Of a stretch of 64,000 bases of DNA, positions 18,023 to 27,562 are shown in pieces. The notes beneath the pieces are model-generated. The model worked only from the letters and a program-made list of their open reading frames with translations, had not been told where the DNA came from and made no database searches. This DNA comes from an uncultured Muribaculaceae bacterium (GTDB taxonomy: Bacteria > Bacteroidota > Bacteroidia > Bacteroidales > Muribaculaceae), in NCBI GenBank assembly GCA_947625935.1, contig CANQQE010000006.1, forward strand, positions 62,001-126,000, written 5' to 3'. Position 1 is the first letter of the stretch, and each line of letters starts with the position of its first letter. Position numbers and translations under genes: made by a program.

Positions 18023-18094
18023 GTCTCCGTAGTTCAATGGATAGAATATTGGATTCCGGTTCCAACGATTGGGGTTCGACTCCCCACGGGGATA
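18023..18094 (+). tRNA. tRNA-Arg (anticodon CCG)
   Basis: The acceptor stem GTCTCCG pairs with CGGGGAT (18087-18093) with wobble pairs; discriminator A at 18094. The anticodon stem TTGGA/TCCAA encloses loop TTCCGGT, giving anticodon CCG at 18056-18058. The T-arm GGGGTTCGACTCCCC is perfect. CCA is not encoded. Confidence 0.95.
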
Positions 18095-18100
18095 CAAGCC

Positions 18101-18148
18101 AAAAGCCGCAAACCGCTGACATTCAGCTTTGCGGCTTTTATATTTTTC
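18101..18148 (+). terminator. Terminator after tRNA-Arg
   Basis: A perfect 12-bp stem (18101-18112 with 18128-18139) begins six bases after the tRNA and ends in TTTT followed by TATATTTTT. Confidence 0.85.
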
Positions 18149-18219
18149 GCTAATGCTTGTTTGTTCTATCCGCTTTTTGTCTCGCGACACTCCCTCATCA
18201 TAATGTCTCCATAACGCAT

Positions 18220-18256
18220 AAAAAGTGGTCGCTTGGATTCTAAGCGACCACTTTTT
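18220..18256 (-). terminator. Terminator after valS
   Basis: A perfect 15-bp stem (18220-18234 with 18242-18256) with a 7-base loop and T5 on each outer end lies 24 bases past the valS stop. It is symmetrical and may also stop plus-strand transcripts. Confidence 0.85.
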
Positions 18257-18279
18257 GAATATCTTGGAGCAACTTGGCA

Positions 18280-20970
18280 CTATTTTTTTAATGCGGCAAG
18301 AGAGGCTTTGATAGTGGCAATCTTTGTCTCGGCGTCGGCTTGCTTGCGGCGTTCCCCCTCGACCACGGCAGCGGGCGCATTGGCCACAAACCGCTCGTTA
18401 CCGAGTTTCTTCAACACCGAATTCAAGAAGCCTTGCTGGTACTCAAGGTCTTTTTCGAGGCGGGCTATCTCGGCATCGATATCGATATTGTTGGCCAGCG
18501 GAATATTATATTCCGTGGTGCCGACAAGGAATGAAGCCGCTGACGCATCTTTATCAGCTACTCGCTCAAACGTCGACAGATTGGCGAGTTTCTTGACCAC
18601 GTCGGCCACAGCCAACGGATCCGCCCCGACCACACGCAACTCCAACGGCTCGCGTGGCGATATATTTTTTGACGCACGCACGCCGCGCACGCCGTTGACA
18701 ATCTCTTTCGCAGCTTCCATCTCGCCAAGTGTTACCGGGTCGGCATCGCCAACCGATGAAACCGAGGCGTACATAATCGATTCCCCATCTTTACGCTCGG
18801 CCAGATGCTGCCATAGTTCCTCGGTGATGAACGGCATGAACGGATGAAGCAGACGGAGCAAAGAATCGAAATATCCAAGTGTCGCATCGTAGGTGGCACG
18901 GTCGATGGGTTTCTCGTAGGCCGGCTTCACCATTTCAAGATACCACGACGAGAACTCGTCCCAGAACAGACGGTAGACCGCCATCAGCGCTTCCGACAGA
19001 CGATATTTCGAGAACAGATCTTTTATTTCGGTCGCAGTCTCACCCAATTTAGACGCGAACCATTCTATGGCCTGACGAGCGTAGACCGGCTGCTCGATAT
19101 CAGCCACCTCCCATCCCTTGACGAGACGGAAAGCGTTCCATATCTTGTTGCAGAAGTTGCGCCCCTGCTCACACAGTTTGTCGTCATAGAGTATGTCGTT
19201 GCCGGCGGGAGCCGAAAGCAACATACCCATTCTGACGCCATCGGCACCGTAGGTGGCTATGAGGTCGAGCGGGTCGGGAGAGTTGCCAAGCGATTTCGAC
19301 ATCTTGCGGCCCAATTTATCGCGCACGATACCTGTGAAGTAAACATTTCTGAAAGGCATCTTGCCGACATACTCATATCCGGCCATAATCATACGCGCCA
19401 CCCAGAAGAAGATGATGTCGGGAGCCGTCACAAGGTCAGATGTCGGATAATAGTAGTTCAATTCCTTATTATCAGGGCGGTTTATGCCGTCAAACAGTGA
19501 AATCGGCCACAACCATGAACTGAACCAGGTGTCGAGGGCGTCCTCATCCTGACGCAAATCGTCCATGGTGAGCGACGGGTTTCCGCTTTTTTCACGGGCA
19601 AGCGTCAAGGCTTCTTCAGGTGTCTCGGCCACTACATAGACTTCCTCGCCTTCGGGAGCGGGAAGGTAGTAGGCCGGGATGCGGTGTCCCCACCACAACT
19701 GGCGGCTAATGCACCAGTCCTGAATATTTTCAAGCCAATTTATATAGGTAGACTTGTATTTCGCCGGATAGAATTTCAGCTCGTCGTTCTTTACAGGAGG
19801 TAAAGCCAGTTCGGCGAAGTGCTTCATATCAAGGAACCATTGCAGGCACAGACGCGGCTCAATGGGAACGTGTGTGCGCTCGGAATAGCCAACCTTGTTA
19901 TTGTAGTCCTCCACCTTCTCAAGCAGACCGGCTTCTGCGAGATCTTCAGATATTTTCTTTCTCACATCGAAACGATCCATCCCGACATATAGCCCGGCGG
20001 CTTCCGAGAGGGTCGCATCGGGATTGAAAATATCTATAGTCTCAAGATTATGCTGCTTGCCAAGCATATAGTCGTTAGTGTCATGAGCGGGAGTCACCTT
20101 CAGGCAACCTGTACCAAATTCCACATCGACATAGCGGTCCTCAATCACCGGAATAACCCTGTTGACGAGCGGCACAATGACTTTTTTCCCGCTCAACCAA
20201 CGGTTTTTGGGGTCTTTAGGGTTGATACACATCGCAGTGTCACCCATAATCGTTTCAGGGCGCGTGGTCGCAACCACCGCGTAACGCCTGCCATCGGCAT
20301 CTCGGTGTACCACCTCATCTTCGGCTCCTGTCTCACCGCTACCGTCATCCTCAGCCACATAATATTTGAGATAGTAGAGTTTACTATGCTCATCCTGATA
20401 GATTACCTCCTCGTTGCTGAGAGCGGTTTTGGCCTCGGGGTCCCAGTTGACCATTCGCAGACCGCGGTATATCAAGCCTTTGTTATAGAGGTCGACAAAC
20501 ACCTTGTTAACGCTCTCGGAGCGTGCTTCGTCCATTGTGAAAGCCGTACGGCTCCAGTCGCAGGATGCGCCGAGTTTCTTGAGCTGTTCAAGGATTATGC
20601 CACCATGCGTATGTGTCCAATCCCAGGCATGTTTCAGAAATTCATCGCGCGTCAGGTCGGTTTTCTTTATACCCTCTTTCGCGAGTTTGCCCACGACCTT
20701 TGCCTCGGTGGCTATCGAAGCGTGATCGGTTCCCGGTACCCACAAAGCATTCTTGCCCTCCATGCGGGCACGTCGCACGAGAATGTCCTGAATAGTGTTG
20801 TTCAGCATATGCCCCATATGAAGCACGCCGGTAACGTTTGGCGGCGGTATCACGATGGTGTAAGGTTCACGCTCATCGGGAACAGATTTAAACAAGTCGT
20901 GATCCATCCAATAAGCATACCATTTGCTCTCAACGTCGGCGGGATTGTATTTTGTCGCTAACTCGTTCAT
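18280..20970 (-). CDS. valS: Valine--tRNA ligase
   Basis: Class I aminoacyl-tRNA synthetase of 896 residues that charges tRNA-Val. The ATP-binding HIGH motif appears as [14 protein letters not shown] (about residue 50) and the KMSKS loop as [16 protein letters not shown] (about residue 560). An editing domain lies between ([20 protein letters not shown] at its start, [10 protein letters not shown] later). The C-terminus has the arm-like coiled coil ([17 protein letters not shown]). Monocistronic with its own terminator. A possible weak -7 box (TAATTTCG on the minus strand, near 21011-21018) lies about 40 bases upstream. Confidence 0.97.
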   Translation of the reverse strand: MNELATKYNPADVESKWYAYWMDHDLFKSVPDEREPYTIVIPPPNVTGVLHMGHMLNNTIQDILVRRARMEGKNALWVPGTDHASIATEAKVVGKLAKEGIKKTDLTRDEFLKHAWDWTHTHGGIILEQLKKLGASCDWSRTAFTMDEARSESVNKVFVDLYNKGLIYRGLRMVNWDPEAKTALSNEEVIYQDEHSKLYYLKYYVAEDDGSGETGAEDEVVHRDADGRRYAVVATTRPETIMGDTAMCINPKDPKNRWLSGKKVIVPLVNRVIPVIEDRYVDVEFGTGCLKVTPAHDTNDYMLGKQHNLETIDIFNPDATLSEAAGLYVGMDRFDVRKKISEDLAEAGLLEKVEDYNNKVGYSERTHVPIEPRLCLQWFLDMKHFAELALPPVKNDELKFYPAKYKSTYINWLENIQDWCISRQLWWGHRIPAYYLPAPEGEEVYVVAETPEEALTLAREKSGNPSLTMDDLRQDEDALDTWFSSWLWPISLFDGINRPDNKELNYYYPTSDLVTAPDIIFFWVARMIMAGYEYVGKMPFRNVYFTGIVRDKLGRKMSKSLGNSPDPLDLIATYGADGVRMGMLLSAPAGNDILYDDKLCEQGRNFCNKIWNAFRLVKGWEVADIEQPVYARQAIEWFASKLGETATEIKDLFSKYRLSEALMAVYRLFWDEFSSWYLEMVKPAYEKPIDRATYDATLGYFDSLLRLLHPFMPFITEELWQHLAERKDGESIMYASVSSVGDADPVTLGEMEAAKEIVNGVRGVRASKNISPREPLELRVVGADPLAVADVVKKLANLSTFERVADKDASAASFLVGTTEYNIPLANNIDIDAEIARLEKDLEYQQGFLNSVLKKLGNERFVANAPAAVVEGERRKQADAETKIATIKASLAALKK

Positions 20971-21127
20971 CGGTATAATTTGGTATATAGCGGTTTATAT
21001 TTTAAAAACGCGAAATTACGAAAATATCATCACATCCTAAAATCAATTTTTTCGCATCACGCCAAATATTATCCTTAGTTCGTTTAAAAGATTTAAATTG
21101 TGATGAAAAATCGACGGTAGAGGTTAT

Positions 21128-21160
21128 GAGCCGGTTCGACAATAAATGTTAAATGCAGGG
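21128..21160 (+). repeat. Left terminal inverted repeat
   Basis: 33-base arm, 32/33 identical to the reverse complement of 21421-21453. Homology stops abruptly on both sides, which marks the element boundary. Confidence 0.8.
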
Positions 21161-21227
21161 TAGCATATCTTTGAGAGATAATTGCCGGAAATAATGAGCG
21201 TTATCTGACGACAGCCAGTACAATGGC

Positions 21228-21365
21228 TTATTTTGCAATGGAACTCTTTGTGCTCAGATACGCATAAACCATCTCGCCCACATTATGCTTATAAACTTTG
21301 TTCCGCAGCGGAGATACCATCGCCCCGGCCACTCGTCGGCGTTTTTCGCCATGCTTTTCGGTCAC
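21228..21365 (-). CDS. Short ORF inside the inverted-repeat element
   Basis: A minus-strand reading of 45 codons from a GTG at 21365 (MTEKHGEKRRRVAGAM at its start, TKSSIAK at its end). The same frame stays open about 15 codons further upstream without another good start. The product would be small, basic and soluble. I do not recognise it. It could be a remnant of a longer protein of the parent element or chance; no ribosome site or promoter was identified. Confidence 0.25.
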   Translation of the reverse strand: MTEKHGEKRRRVAGAMVSPLRNKVYKHNVGEMVYAYLSTKSSIAK

Positions 21366-21420
21366 GATGGAACCCCATCGCTCTCTTAAATCATGGAGAA
21401 AATCACTCGACGTTTAACCG

Positions 21421-21453
21421 CCCTGCAATTAACATTTATTGTCGAACCGGCTC
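21421..21453 (-). repeat. Right terminal inverted repeat
   Basis: Mate of 21128-21160; the single difference is at the eighth base of this arm. It ends 24 bases before the -7 box of the patatin-like gene. Confidence 0.8.
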
Positions 21454-21477
21454 TAATGGTATGTCGGGGATTTTGAG

Positions 21478-21485
21478 TAACTTTG
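21478..21485 (+). promoter_or_regulatory. Promoter -7 element for the patatin-like gene
   Basis: TAACTTTG matches TAnnTTTG. The expected -33 position (about 21454-21457) falls immediately after the right end of the inverted-repeat element and reads as TAAT rather than TTTG. Confidence 0.55.
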
Positions 21486-21521
21486 CGCTCAAAAATTTTC
21501 ACGCTATATACAATCAGGAAC

Positions 21522-22298
21522 TTGTCAACAGACCGACCATATAAACTTGGAGTGGCCCTAAGCGGCGGTGGAGCACGAGGATTTGCCCATGCCGGAGCCT
21601 TGCAGGCTCTTGAGGAGGTCGGGTTGCGGCCCGACGTGATAGCAGGAGTAAGCGCGGGCTCCGTGATAAGCGCGTTTTATGCAGCCGGAGTCGTGCCATC
21701 GTTGATGCCTACAATATTCTCCAACGTAAAATTCAAAACCTGCTGTGAACTTTCGGTCAACAAAGGCGGGCTGTTCAAAATAGATAAATTCGAGACATTT
21801 GTCGATAAAGCCCTGCGGGGACACAAACTGATAGAAGACCTGCCCATACCCACATACATATGCGCCACGGACATTGACCACGGCGTACCCGTGGCCTTCG
21901 ACTCAGGGCCTATAGCCAAATGCGTGGCTGCTTCATGCAGCATCCCAATACTGTTTAACCCGATTGTGATCGACGGTGTGTCATATGTAGACGGCGGCGT
22001 GCTGCGCAATCTGCCCGCATGGGCCATCAGAGACAAGTGCGAACAACTGATTGGGATAAACTGCTCCCCATTGGTCAACGACAGCAAGCGGATGAACTCA
22101 ATTGTCGATATAGCCCATCGCACCTACCGGCTCATGGCAAAAACCAACGCCCTGACCGATATGGCCATGTGTGACCTCGTGGTGGAAACCAAGGATATAG
22201 CGCACTACAAAGTGTTCAACATGAAGGAAATCGAGCGAGTGTACCAAAGCGGCTACCAATGCGCCATGGACTCGCTGAAACGCAACAAATGGATCTGA
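21522..22298 (+). CDS. Patatin-like phospholipase (RssA-type)
   Basis: A predicted cytoplasmic serine hydrolase acting on lipid esters. The oxyanion motif SGGGARG, the nucleophile elbow GVSAGS (Ser44) and the catalytic DGG (YVDGGVLRNLP) are all present, so it should be active. No in-frame ATG precedes the domain. The TTG at 21522 gives 258 residues and a start (MSTDRPYKLGVALSGGG) matching relatives. A TTG at 21483 lies inside the promoter -7 box and is excluded. The GH13 gene follows after 40 bases and is probably co-transcribed. Confidence 0.85.
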   Translation: MSTDRPYKLGVALSGGGARGFAHAGALQALEEVGLRPDVIAGVSAGSVISAFYAAGVVPSLMPTIFSNVKFKTCCELSVNKGGLFKIDKFETFVDKALRGHKLIEDLPIPTYICATDIDHGVPVAFDSGPIAKCVAASCSIPILFNPIVIDGVSYVDGGVLRNLPAWAIRDKCEQLIGINCSPLVNDSKRMNSIVDIAHRTYRLMAKTNALTDMAMCDLVVETKDIAHYKVFNMKEIERVYQSGYQCAMDSLKRNKWI

Positions 22299-22338
22299 AA
22301 ACAACCATATCCCACTTTAAGGAAGTTAACCATAAACA

Positions 22339-24039
22339 ATGAATACCAAACCAATCATCTATCAACTAATCCCAAGGCTGTTCACCAACATGAATGACAA
22401 CTGTGTGCCAAACGGCACCATGGCTCAGAATGGCTCAGGGAAGCTGAATGACATAACTCCGGCAGTGCTGAAGGGGATAAAGGAGCTGGGAACAACCCAT
22501 GTGTGGTACACCGGCGTGATCGAACACGCCCACGCCACAGACTATACCCGCTATGGCATACCGCGCCACAACCCGCACGTCATAAAAGGTCTGGCCGGAT
22601 CTCCATATGCGATCACAGACTATTATGACATAGACCCCGACATAGCAGTCAACGTGCCAAAGCGCATTGAGGAATTTGAAGACCTCGTCACCAGAACCCA
22701 CGACGCCGGGATGAAAGTCATAATCGATTTCGTACCCAATCATGTCGGGCGGCAATACCACTCCGATGCGAAACCTGCGGGCATAAAGGACCTCGGAGCT
22801 GACGACGACAATACCCTGTATTTCGGACACAACAACAACTTCTATTACATACCGCGCCAACTGTTCGCTCCAAACATCGACCTCGGAAGTGGCAAGGACG
22901 CATATAGCGAGTTCCCGGCGAAAGCAACGGGCAACGACTGTTTCACAGCATTTCCCGGCCCGTATGATTGGTATGAGACTGTGAAGCTGAACTACGGAAT
23001 AGATTACGGCGACGGTTCACGCCACTTCTTCCCTATCCCCGACACCTGGTTCAAGATGTTGCACATACTTCGTTACTGGGCGGCCAAAGGGATAGACGGA
23101 TTCCGCTGCGACATGGCGCACATGGTACCCCTCGAGTTTTGGAAGTGGGCTATTCCTAATGTCAAGGAGCGTTTCCCCCACATCATATTCATTGCCGAGA
23201 TATATGACGTGGGACTATACCGCAGCTTCATACATGAAGGCGGGTTCGACTATCTGTATGACAAGGTCAATCTCTACGACACCTTGCGCGCCGTGCAGTG
23301 CCATAACCATTCGGCCGCCACAATCACCAATTGCTGGCAGACGGTCGAGGGAATATCGGACCATATGCTCAACTTCCTTGAGAACCACGATGAACAGCGT
23401 TTCGGTTCACGTCAGTATGCCGGAGACCCAGCGAAAGTGGCGCCGTCGCTTATAGTCAGCTCCATGATCAGCACCGGCCCAATGATGATATACGCCGGCC
23501 AAGAGCTTGGCGAACAAGCCACCGACGCCGAAGGCTACAGCGGACGCGACGGGCGCACCACGATCTTCGACTACTGGAGCATACCCACACTACGTCGCTG
23601 GCTGTGCGACATCGAGGGATGCACCCACCTGACCGCACGCGAAAAATGGTTGAGAGACCGTTACAAAACCATCCTCAACATATGCCGGGACGAAAAGGCC
23701 ATAACCGCCGGACGATTCTTTGATTTGATGTATGTCAATTATGAGAATCCATCGCTCAATCCCCACAAGCAGTATGTATTTATGCGCAGCTACGCGACCG
23801 AGACACTCGTTATAGCTGTCAATTTCGACTCTGTGTCGTGCGACCTGAGCATCAATATACCGCAACACGCATTTGAAGTTTTAAATCTGCCACAAGGGGA
23901 AGCTATCGCAACTGACTTGCTGACAGGCGACAAAATGCGCAAATCGTTCTCTCAGGACAAACCGTTCGAGGCGTTTGTCGCACCGTTTGATGCCGCAGTC
24001 TGGAAGATCAAGCATGGAAATATCGCCCCCGCCGACTAA
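22339..24039 (+). CDS. Alpha-amylase family glycoside hydrolase (GH13), cytoplasmic
   Basis: A 566-residue (beta/alpha)8 enzyme of the alpha-amylase clan. Conserved regions are in order: DFVPNH (His135), GFRCDMAHM (nucleophile Asp258), FIAEIYD (acid/base Glu287) and NFLENHDEQR (Asp351). A small C-terminal beta domain follows from about residue 480. There is no signal peptide, so it should act on imported or stored alpha-glucans or maltodextrins. No SusC/SusD genes are nearby. The exact substrate cannot be told; trehalose- or glycogen-related GH13 subfamilies are alternatives. Confidence 0.9.
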   Translation: MNTKPIIYQLIPRLFTNMNDNCVPNGTMAQNGSGKLNDITPAVLKGIKELGTTHVWYTGVIEHAHATDYTRYGIPRHNPHVIKGLAGSPYAITDYYDIDPDIAVNVPKRIEEFEDLVTRTHDAGMKVIIDFVPNHVGRQYHSDAKPAGIKDLGADDDNTLYFGHNNNFYYIPRQLFAPNIDLGSGKDAYSEFPAKATGNDCFTAFPGPYDWYETVKLNYGIDYGDGSRHFFPIPDTWFKMLHILRYWAAKGIDGFRCDMAHMVPLEFWKWAIPNVKERFPHIIFIAEIYDVGLYRSFIHEGGFDYLYDKVNLYDTLRAVQCHNHSAATITNCWQTVEGISDHMLNFLENHDEQRFGSRQYAGDPAKVAPSLIVSSMISTGPMMIYAGQELGEQATDAEGYSGRDGRTTIFDYWSIPTLRRWLCDIEGCTHLTAREKWLRDRYKTILNICRDEKAITAGRFFDLMYVNYENPSLNPHKQYVFMRSYATETLVIAVNFDSVSCDLSINIPQHAFEVLNLPQGEAIATDLLTGDKMRKSFSQDKPFEAFVAPFDAAVWKIKHGNIAPAD

Positions 24040-24079
24040 AAATAAACACCAAAGCAAACCCACTCTCGCCAAAAATGAC

Positions 24080-24087
24080 TAATTTTG
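24080..24087 (+). promoter_or_regulatory. Promoter -7 element for prs
   Basis: TAATTTTG matches TAnnTTTG, 25 bases before the prs ATG. No -33 TTTG is evident. Confidence 0.55.
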
Positions 24088-24112
24088 CACCATCATTCAT
24101 CCTCACAATAAT

Positions 24113-25057
24113 ATGAGCAATATTTTACCCCCCTTCAAGGTATTTGCCGGCGAGAAGTCTCGTTACATGGCAGAAGAAATCTGCAAAGATCTCGGCGTGG
24201 AACTTGGCAAGATGAACATCCAGCACTTCGCTGACGGAGAATTTGAGGTGTCATTTGAAGAATCAGTGCGCGGCTGCGAGGTATACCTCGTACAATCCAC
24301 TTTCCCAAACACCGACAACCTAATGGAGCTGTTGCTGATGATCGACGCCGCCAAGCGTGCGTCGGCCAAATCAACAATCGCCGTTATCCCCTATTTCGGA
24401 TGGGCGCGCCAAGACCGCAAGGACAAACCGCGCGTGTCGATAGCAGCGAAACTTGTCGCCGATTTGTTGAGCACCGCAGGCGTTGACCGCGTAATCACGA
24501 TGGATTTACACGCCGACCAGATTCAAGGGTTCTTCAATGTCCCGGTCGATCACCTCTATGCCTCATCGGTTTTCATCCCCTACATCCAATCGCTCAATCT
24601 CAAGGATATGGTAATCGCCACCCCCGATGTCGGCGGAGCGAAACGCGCCAACAGTTATGCGAAATATCTTGATCTTCCGCTCGTGCTATGTCACAAACAG
24701 CGCGCCAAGGCTAATGTGGTCGAGAACATGACTGTCATCGGCGATGTCAAAGATAAAAACGTGATACTCGTTGACGACATGGTCGACACGGCAGGCACCA
24801 TCACAAAAGCCGCCGACCTGATGCTGTCGCAAGGAGCCAAGAGCGTGCGCGCGCTCGCTTCACACGCCATCATGAGTGACCCGGCTACCCAGCGCGTGGA
24901 GGACTGCGGTCTGTCAGAGATGATTTTCACAAACAGCATCCCCTATGGGAAACGCTGCTCAAAGTGTACCATCCTCAGCGTAGCCCGTCTGTTTGCCGAC
25001 ACTATTCGCCGAGTACATTCCAACGAATCAATTTCGTCTCAATATCTGTTCAAATAA
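24113..25057 (+). CDS. prs: Ribose-phosphate pyrophosphokinase
   Basis: Makes PRPP from ribose 5-phosphate and ATP for nucleotide, His and Trp synthesis. Motifs: FADGEFEVSFEESVRG near residue 40, the signature MDLHADQIQGFFNVPVDHL (around 130) and the PRPP loop VILVDDMVDTAGTI (around 220). At 314 residues it is full length. Monocistronic, with a strong terminator after it. Confidence 0.97.
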   Translation: MSNILPPFKVFAGEKSRYMAEEICKDLGVELGKMNIQHFADGEFEVSFEESVRGCEVYLVQSTFPNTDNLMELLLMIDAAKRASAKSTIAVIPYFGWARQDRKDKPRVSIAAKLVADLLSTAGVDRVITMDLHADQIQGFFNVPVDHLYASSVFIPYIQSLNLKDMVIATPDVGGAKRANSYAKYLDLPLVLCHKQRAKANVVENMTVIGDVKDKNVILVDDMVDTAGTITKAADLMLSQGAKSVRALASHAIMSDPATQRVEDCGLSEMIFTNSIPYGKRCSKCTILSVARLFADTIRRVHSNESISSQYLFK

Positions 25058-25085
25058 TCACAACACTAAATTCCCATGAAACCAA

Positions 25086-25127
25086 AAGCGCGGCCCTGAC
25101 ATGGGAGCCGCGCTTATTTTATTTTTT
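25086..25127. terminator. Bidirectional terminator between prs and the TonB receptor
   Basis: A perfect 9-bp GC-rich stem AAGCGCGGC / GCCGCGCTT (25086-25094 with 25107-25115) is followed by a T-rich tail on the plus strand and TTTTGG on the minus strand. The two flanking genes converge here. Confidence 0.85.
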
Positions 25128-25141
25128 ATCATTGTTTTTAT

Positions 25142-27562
25142 TTAAAAATCGACTGTCAAGCGCACATTGAATTGTCGCCGTGTCAGATAGTTAGGAACAG
25201 CATACTGGATGTTGTTCACATCAGTTACCCAGTAATAGGAACTTACATTAGAGATATCAAGCAAATTGAACACATCAAGGCCAAGCCATGCGCTTTTTAT
25301 GTGGCGGAATATCCCACTACGCGACTCACCTTCCTTGACCGACGACAATAACGCATAGGAAAGACCGATGTCTATACGCTTATAGGCCGGAGCCCGGAAA
25401 TAGCCCTTGTCGCGAGAGCTGCGGGGGGCTGTTGTCGGCAACCCGTCAGAGAAAATGCCGCGAAGACTGAATTTAAGTTTAGGAATCTTCGGGAAATAGT
25501 CGGTGAAATACGCAGCAAAACTATAACGCTGGTCAGTAGGTCGGGGCACCTTGACACCATTTAGTGTCTCTTGTGTTTTCATCAATGAAAAGCTTACCCA
25601 GGAATCGGTACCGGGGACAAATTGCCCGAACAGTTTCATGTCAAGCCCGGCGGTAAAACCGTTAGTACTGTTCACTCCGGCATAAACTATTTTCAGATTA
25701 TCTATTTCGTAAGGAATCAGATTATCAAGTTTTTTGTAATAAGCCTCGCCCGACAGTTTGAACGGACGATCAAACGCCCTGAACGTATAGTCGGCTCCAA
25801 GTATGAGCTGGAAACTCCGCTGAGACTTTATATCACTGTTGAGGACGATAACCGTATTGCCCTCTTCGTCAGAAACCGGACGACGATATTCTTTATAAAA
25901 TGGAGCCTGATAATAAATGCCAGTGGCAAAACGGAAAGCCCAACGGCTATAGCGCTCAGGGACAAATGCCACATTAATTCTCGGACTAAACAATGTCTCT
26001 TTGTTGAAATCCCAGTGGGAGAGCCTTATCCCGGCATTGAATGAGAAATAGCCCAACGATGTCGACAGACGGTAGGTATCCTGAACGAAAAACGCCACCC
26101 TGTTAGTCGAAAAATCTTCACGGGAAGTCAGATTGTAAATCATCTTAACAGCATCGCCGGTAGACGGAAGCGAATAGCCCGAAGAATCGCGCAGCTCCCA
26201 TTCGCGTGTGCGATCCATAATCGTCTCCCGGTTATAAGAGATACCATAGGTGAGATTGTGCTTATTTATGCCGGTATTTCCTTTCAAAGCCATTGAGAAC
26301 ACAGAGGCTTTAAGGCGGTTGCGAGCGTGCTCCATGTAACGTCCCACTCCAAGTTCGCCACCGATGCCATCACCACCGCTGCCGCCGGTTGTTCCCGCCT
26401 GGTCAAGCCAATATTCACCCGAAATATCATATGCCACAAGCTCATTAGTCAGATAGCCCGATGTCAAAAAAGTGAAATCGGTTTTATTTGATGGTTTATA
26501 TGTCAGTGACAATGCGCCAAAAAAGGTCTCGAACTTATCCTTTTCATGACCGTCAAAATAAACCTTGAACTGCTTTGCATCTTCCGATGTTCCGAAATTG
26601 GTCGTTCGGTCGGTGGGTTTAAACTTATAATTGTTGATTGCTATGTTTCCCAAAAAAGAGATTTTCCATTTCGAGGTGGGCTTATAAATCAAGTTGGTCT
26701 GATAATCAAGGAAATTCGGGTCATACTCCCCCTTTGTATCCATAGAACTGAGCAACGATGAATTACGTTTGTATCGGAAACCATGCAGTTGCGAGAATTT
26801 TTTAGAACTCTGGCCTAATGTGAGACTCCCCCCCATCAAGCTCAAAGACACAGAACCTTCAAACGCCTCAGGCTCACGATACTGAATGTCGAGAACCGAC
26901 GACATTTTATCGCCATATTCAGCGGTGAAACCGCCGGTTGAAAAACCTATGGATCCGACCATATCCGGGTTTATAACGCTCAGACCCTCTTGCTGTCCCG
27001 ATGAAACCAATTGGGGCCGATACACCTCCACTCCGTTGATGTACACGCTGTTTTCATCATATGTACCACCTCTTACCGAATACTGCGAAGACATCTCGTT
27101 GCTTGAATTGACTCCAGCCATCGTGGTTATCAACGACTCGACGCTCCCCCCTGAAACATCAGGAGACAATTTGTAGGCACCGCCGTCAATGGTCTGCATC
27201 TGAGAAGTCTGCTTTTTGAACTCGGTGATTTCAACCTCGTTAAGCTCCCGGTTAACAGGCTGCATCGAGACATTAAGCGTCACATCGTCTTTGGCATCTA
27301 TCAAATTTCGTTTAACCTCTTTATAACCAAGGCAGGTGAATATTACGGTAATAGTGTCACGTTCAGCGACCGCCAAGGAATAACCGCCATCCAAGCCGGA
27401 TGTGCCACCAATCGCCGTACCTGCTATCCTGACAGTGGCAAATTCAAGCGGCTCCTGCTTCTCGTCAGTCACCTTTCCATGAATCTTCACCTCGGCAACC
27501 GACGTTAGGGAAACAGATATGGCTAATAGGGCAAATAATATATATCGTTGTAACAGATTCAT
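25142..27562 (-). CDS. TonB-dependent outer membrane receptor with carboxypeptidase-like N-terminal domain
   Basis: From the ATG at 27562 (806 residues) the protein starts with a signal peptide (YILFALLAISVSLTSVAEV). A CarboxypepD_reg-like domain spans about 24-105 (IHGKVTDEKQEPLEFATVRI). A plug follows (about 125-225, GVNSSNEMSSQYSVRGGTYD), then a 22-strand barrel ending in an aromatic residue (RRQFNVRLTVDF). It imports an unknown ligand using TonB energy. No susD partner lies beside it, so iron, cobalamin or peptide uptake are as likely as glycans. The longer reading to 27646 adds an unlikely extra hydrophobic stretch. Confidence 0.9.
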   Translation of the reverse strand: MNLLQRYILFALLAISVSLTSVAEVKIHGKVTDEKQEPLEFATVRIAGTAIGGTSGLDGGYSLAVAERDTITVIFTCLGYKEVKRNLIDAKDDVTLNVSMQPVNRELNEVEITEFKKQTSQMQTIDGGAYKLSPDVSGGSVESLITTMAGVNSSNEMSSQYSVRGGTYDENSVYINGVEVYRPQLVSSGQQEGLSVINPDMVGSIGFSTGGFTAEYGDKMSSVLDIQYREPEAFEGSVSLSLMGGSLTLGQSSKKFSQLHGFRYKRNSSLLSSMDTKGEYDPNFLDYQTNLIYKPTSKWKISFLGNIAINNYKFKPTDRTTNFGTSEDAKQFKVYFDGHEKDKFETFFGALSLTYKPSNKTDFTFLTSGYLTNELVAYDISGEYWLDQAGTTGGSGGDGIGGELGVGRYMEHARNRLKASVFSMALKGNTGINKHNLTYGISYNRETIMDRTREWELRDSSGYSLPSTGDAVKMIYNLTSREDFSTNRVAFFVQDTYRLSTSLGYFSFNAGIRLSHWDFNKETLFSPRINVAFVPERYSRWAFRFATGIYYQAPFYKEYRRPVSDEEGNTVIVLNSDIKSQRSFQLILGADYTFRAFDRPFKLSGEAYYKKLDNLIPYEIDNLKIVYAGVNSTNGFTAGLDMKLFGQFVPGTDSWVSFSLMKTQETLNGVKVPRPTDQRYSFAAYFTDYFPKIPKLKFSLRGIFSDGLPTTAPRSSRDKGYFRAPAYKRIDIGLSYALLSSVKEGESRSGIFRHIKSAWLGLDVFNLLDISNVSSYYWVTDVNNIQYAVPNYLTRRQFNVRLTVDF

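Larger units (their letters stand above)
21128..21453. mobile_element. 326-bp MITE-like element with 33-bp terminal inverted repeats
   Basis: The left end (21128-21160, starting GAGCCGGTTCGACAATAAAT) is the reverse complement of the right end (21421-21453) with one mismatch in 33 bases. The 260-base interior holds no transposase, only a short ORF on the minus strand and a small perfect hairpin CGATGG-AACC-CCATCG near 21365. No clear target-site duplication is seen: flanks are ...GGTTAT and TAATGG.... Length, ends and lack of transposase fit a non-autonomous miniature element. The right end stops just upstream of the patatin promoter. A structured regulatory sequence is the alternative. Confidence 0.6.
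20971..21521. other. Gene-poor stretch between valS and the patatin gene
   Basis: Between the divergent valS and patatin-like genes there are about 550 bases. The left 157 bases are A/T-rich and would hold the valS promoter. Most of the rest is the inverted-repeat element at 21128-21453, and the last part holds the patatin promoter. No RNA gene is recognised. Confidence 0.7.

Noticed and set aside
21233-21544. A 103-residue plus-strand reading across the inverted-repeat element and into the patatin gene
   Set aside because: It crosses the element boundary and the patatin promoter, overlaps the real patatin frame and has no family-like pattern.
25142-27562. TonB receptor as part of a SusC/SusD polysaccharide utilisation locus
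   Set aside because: There is no susD, sigma/anti-sigma or glycosidase gene adjacent; the GH13 gene is cytoplasmic and in another operon across a terminator.
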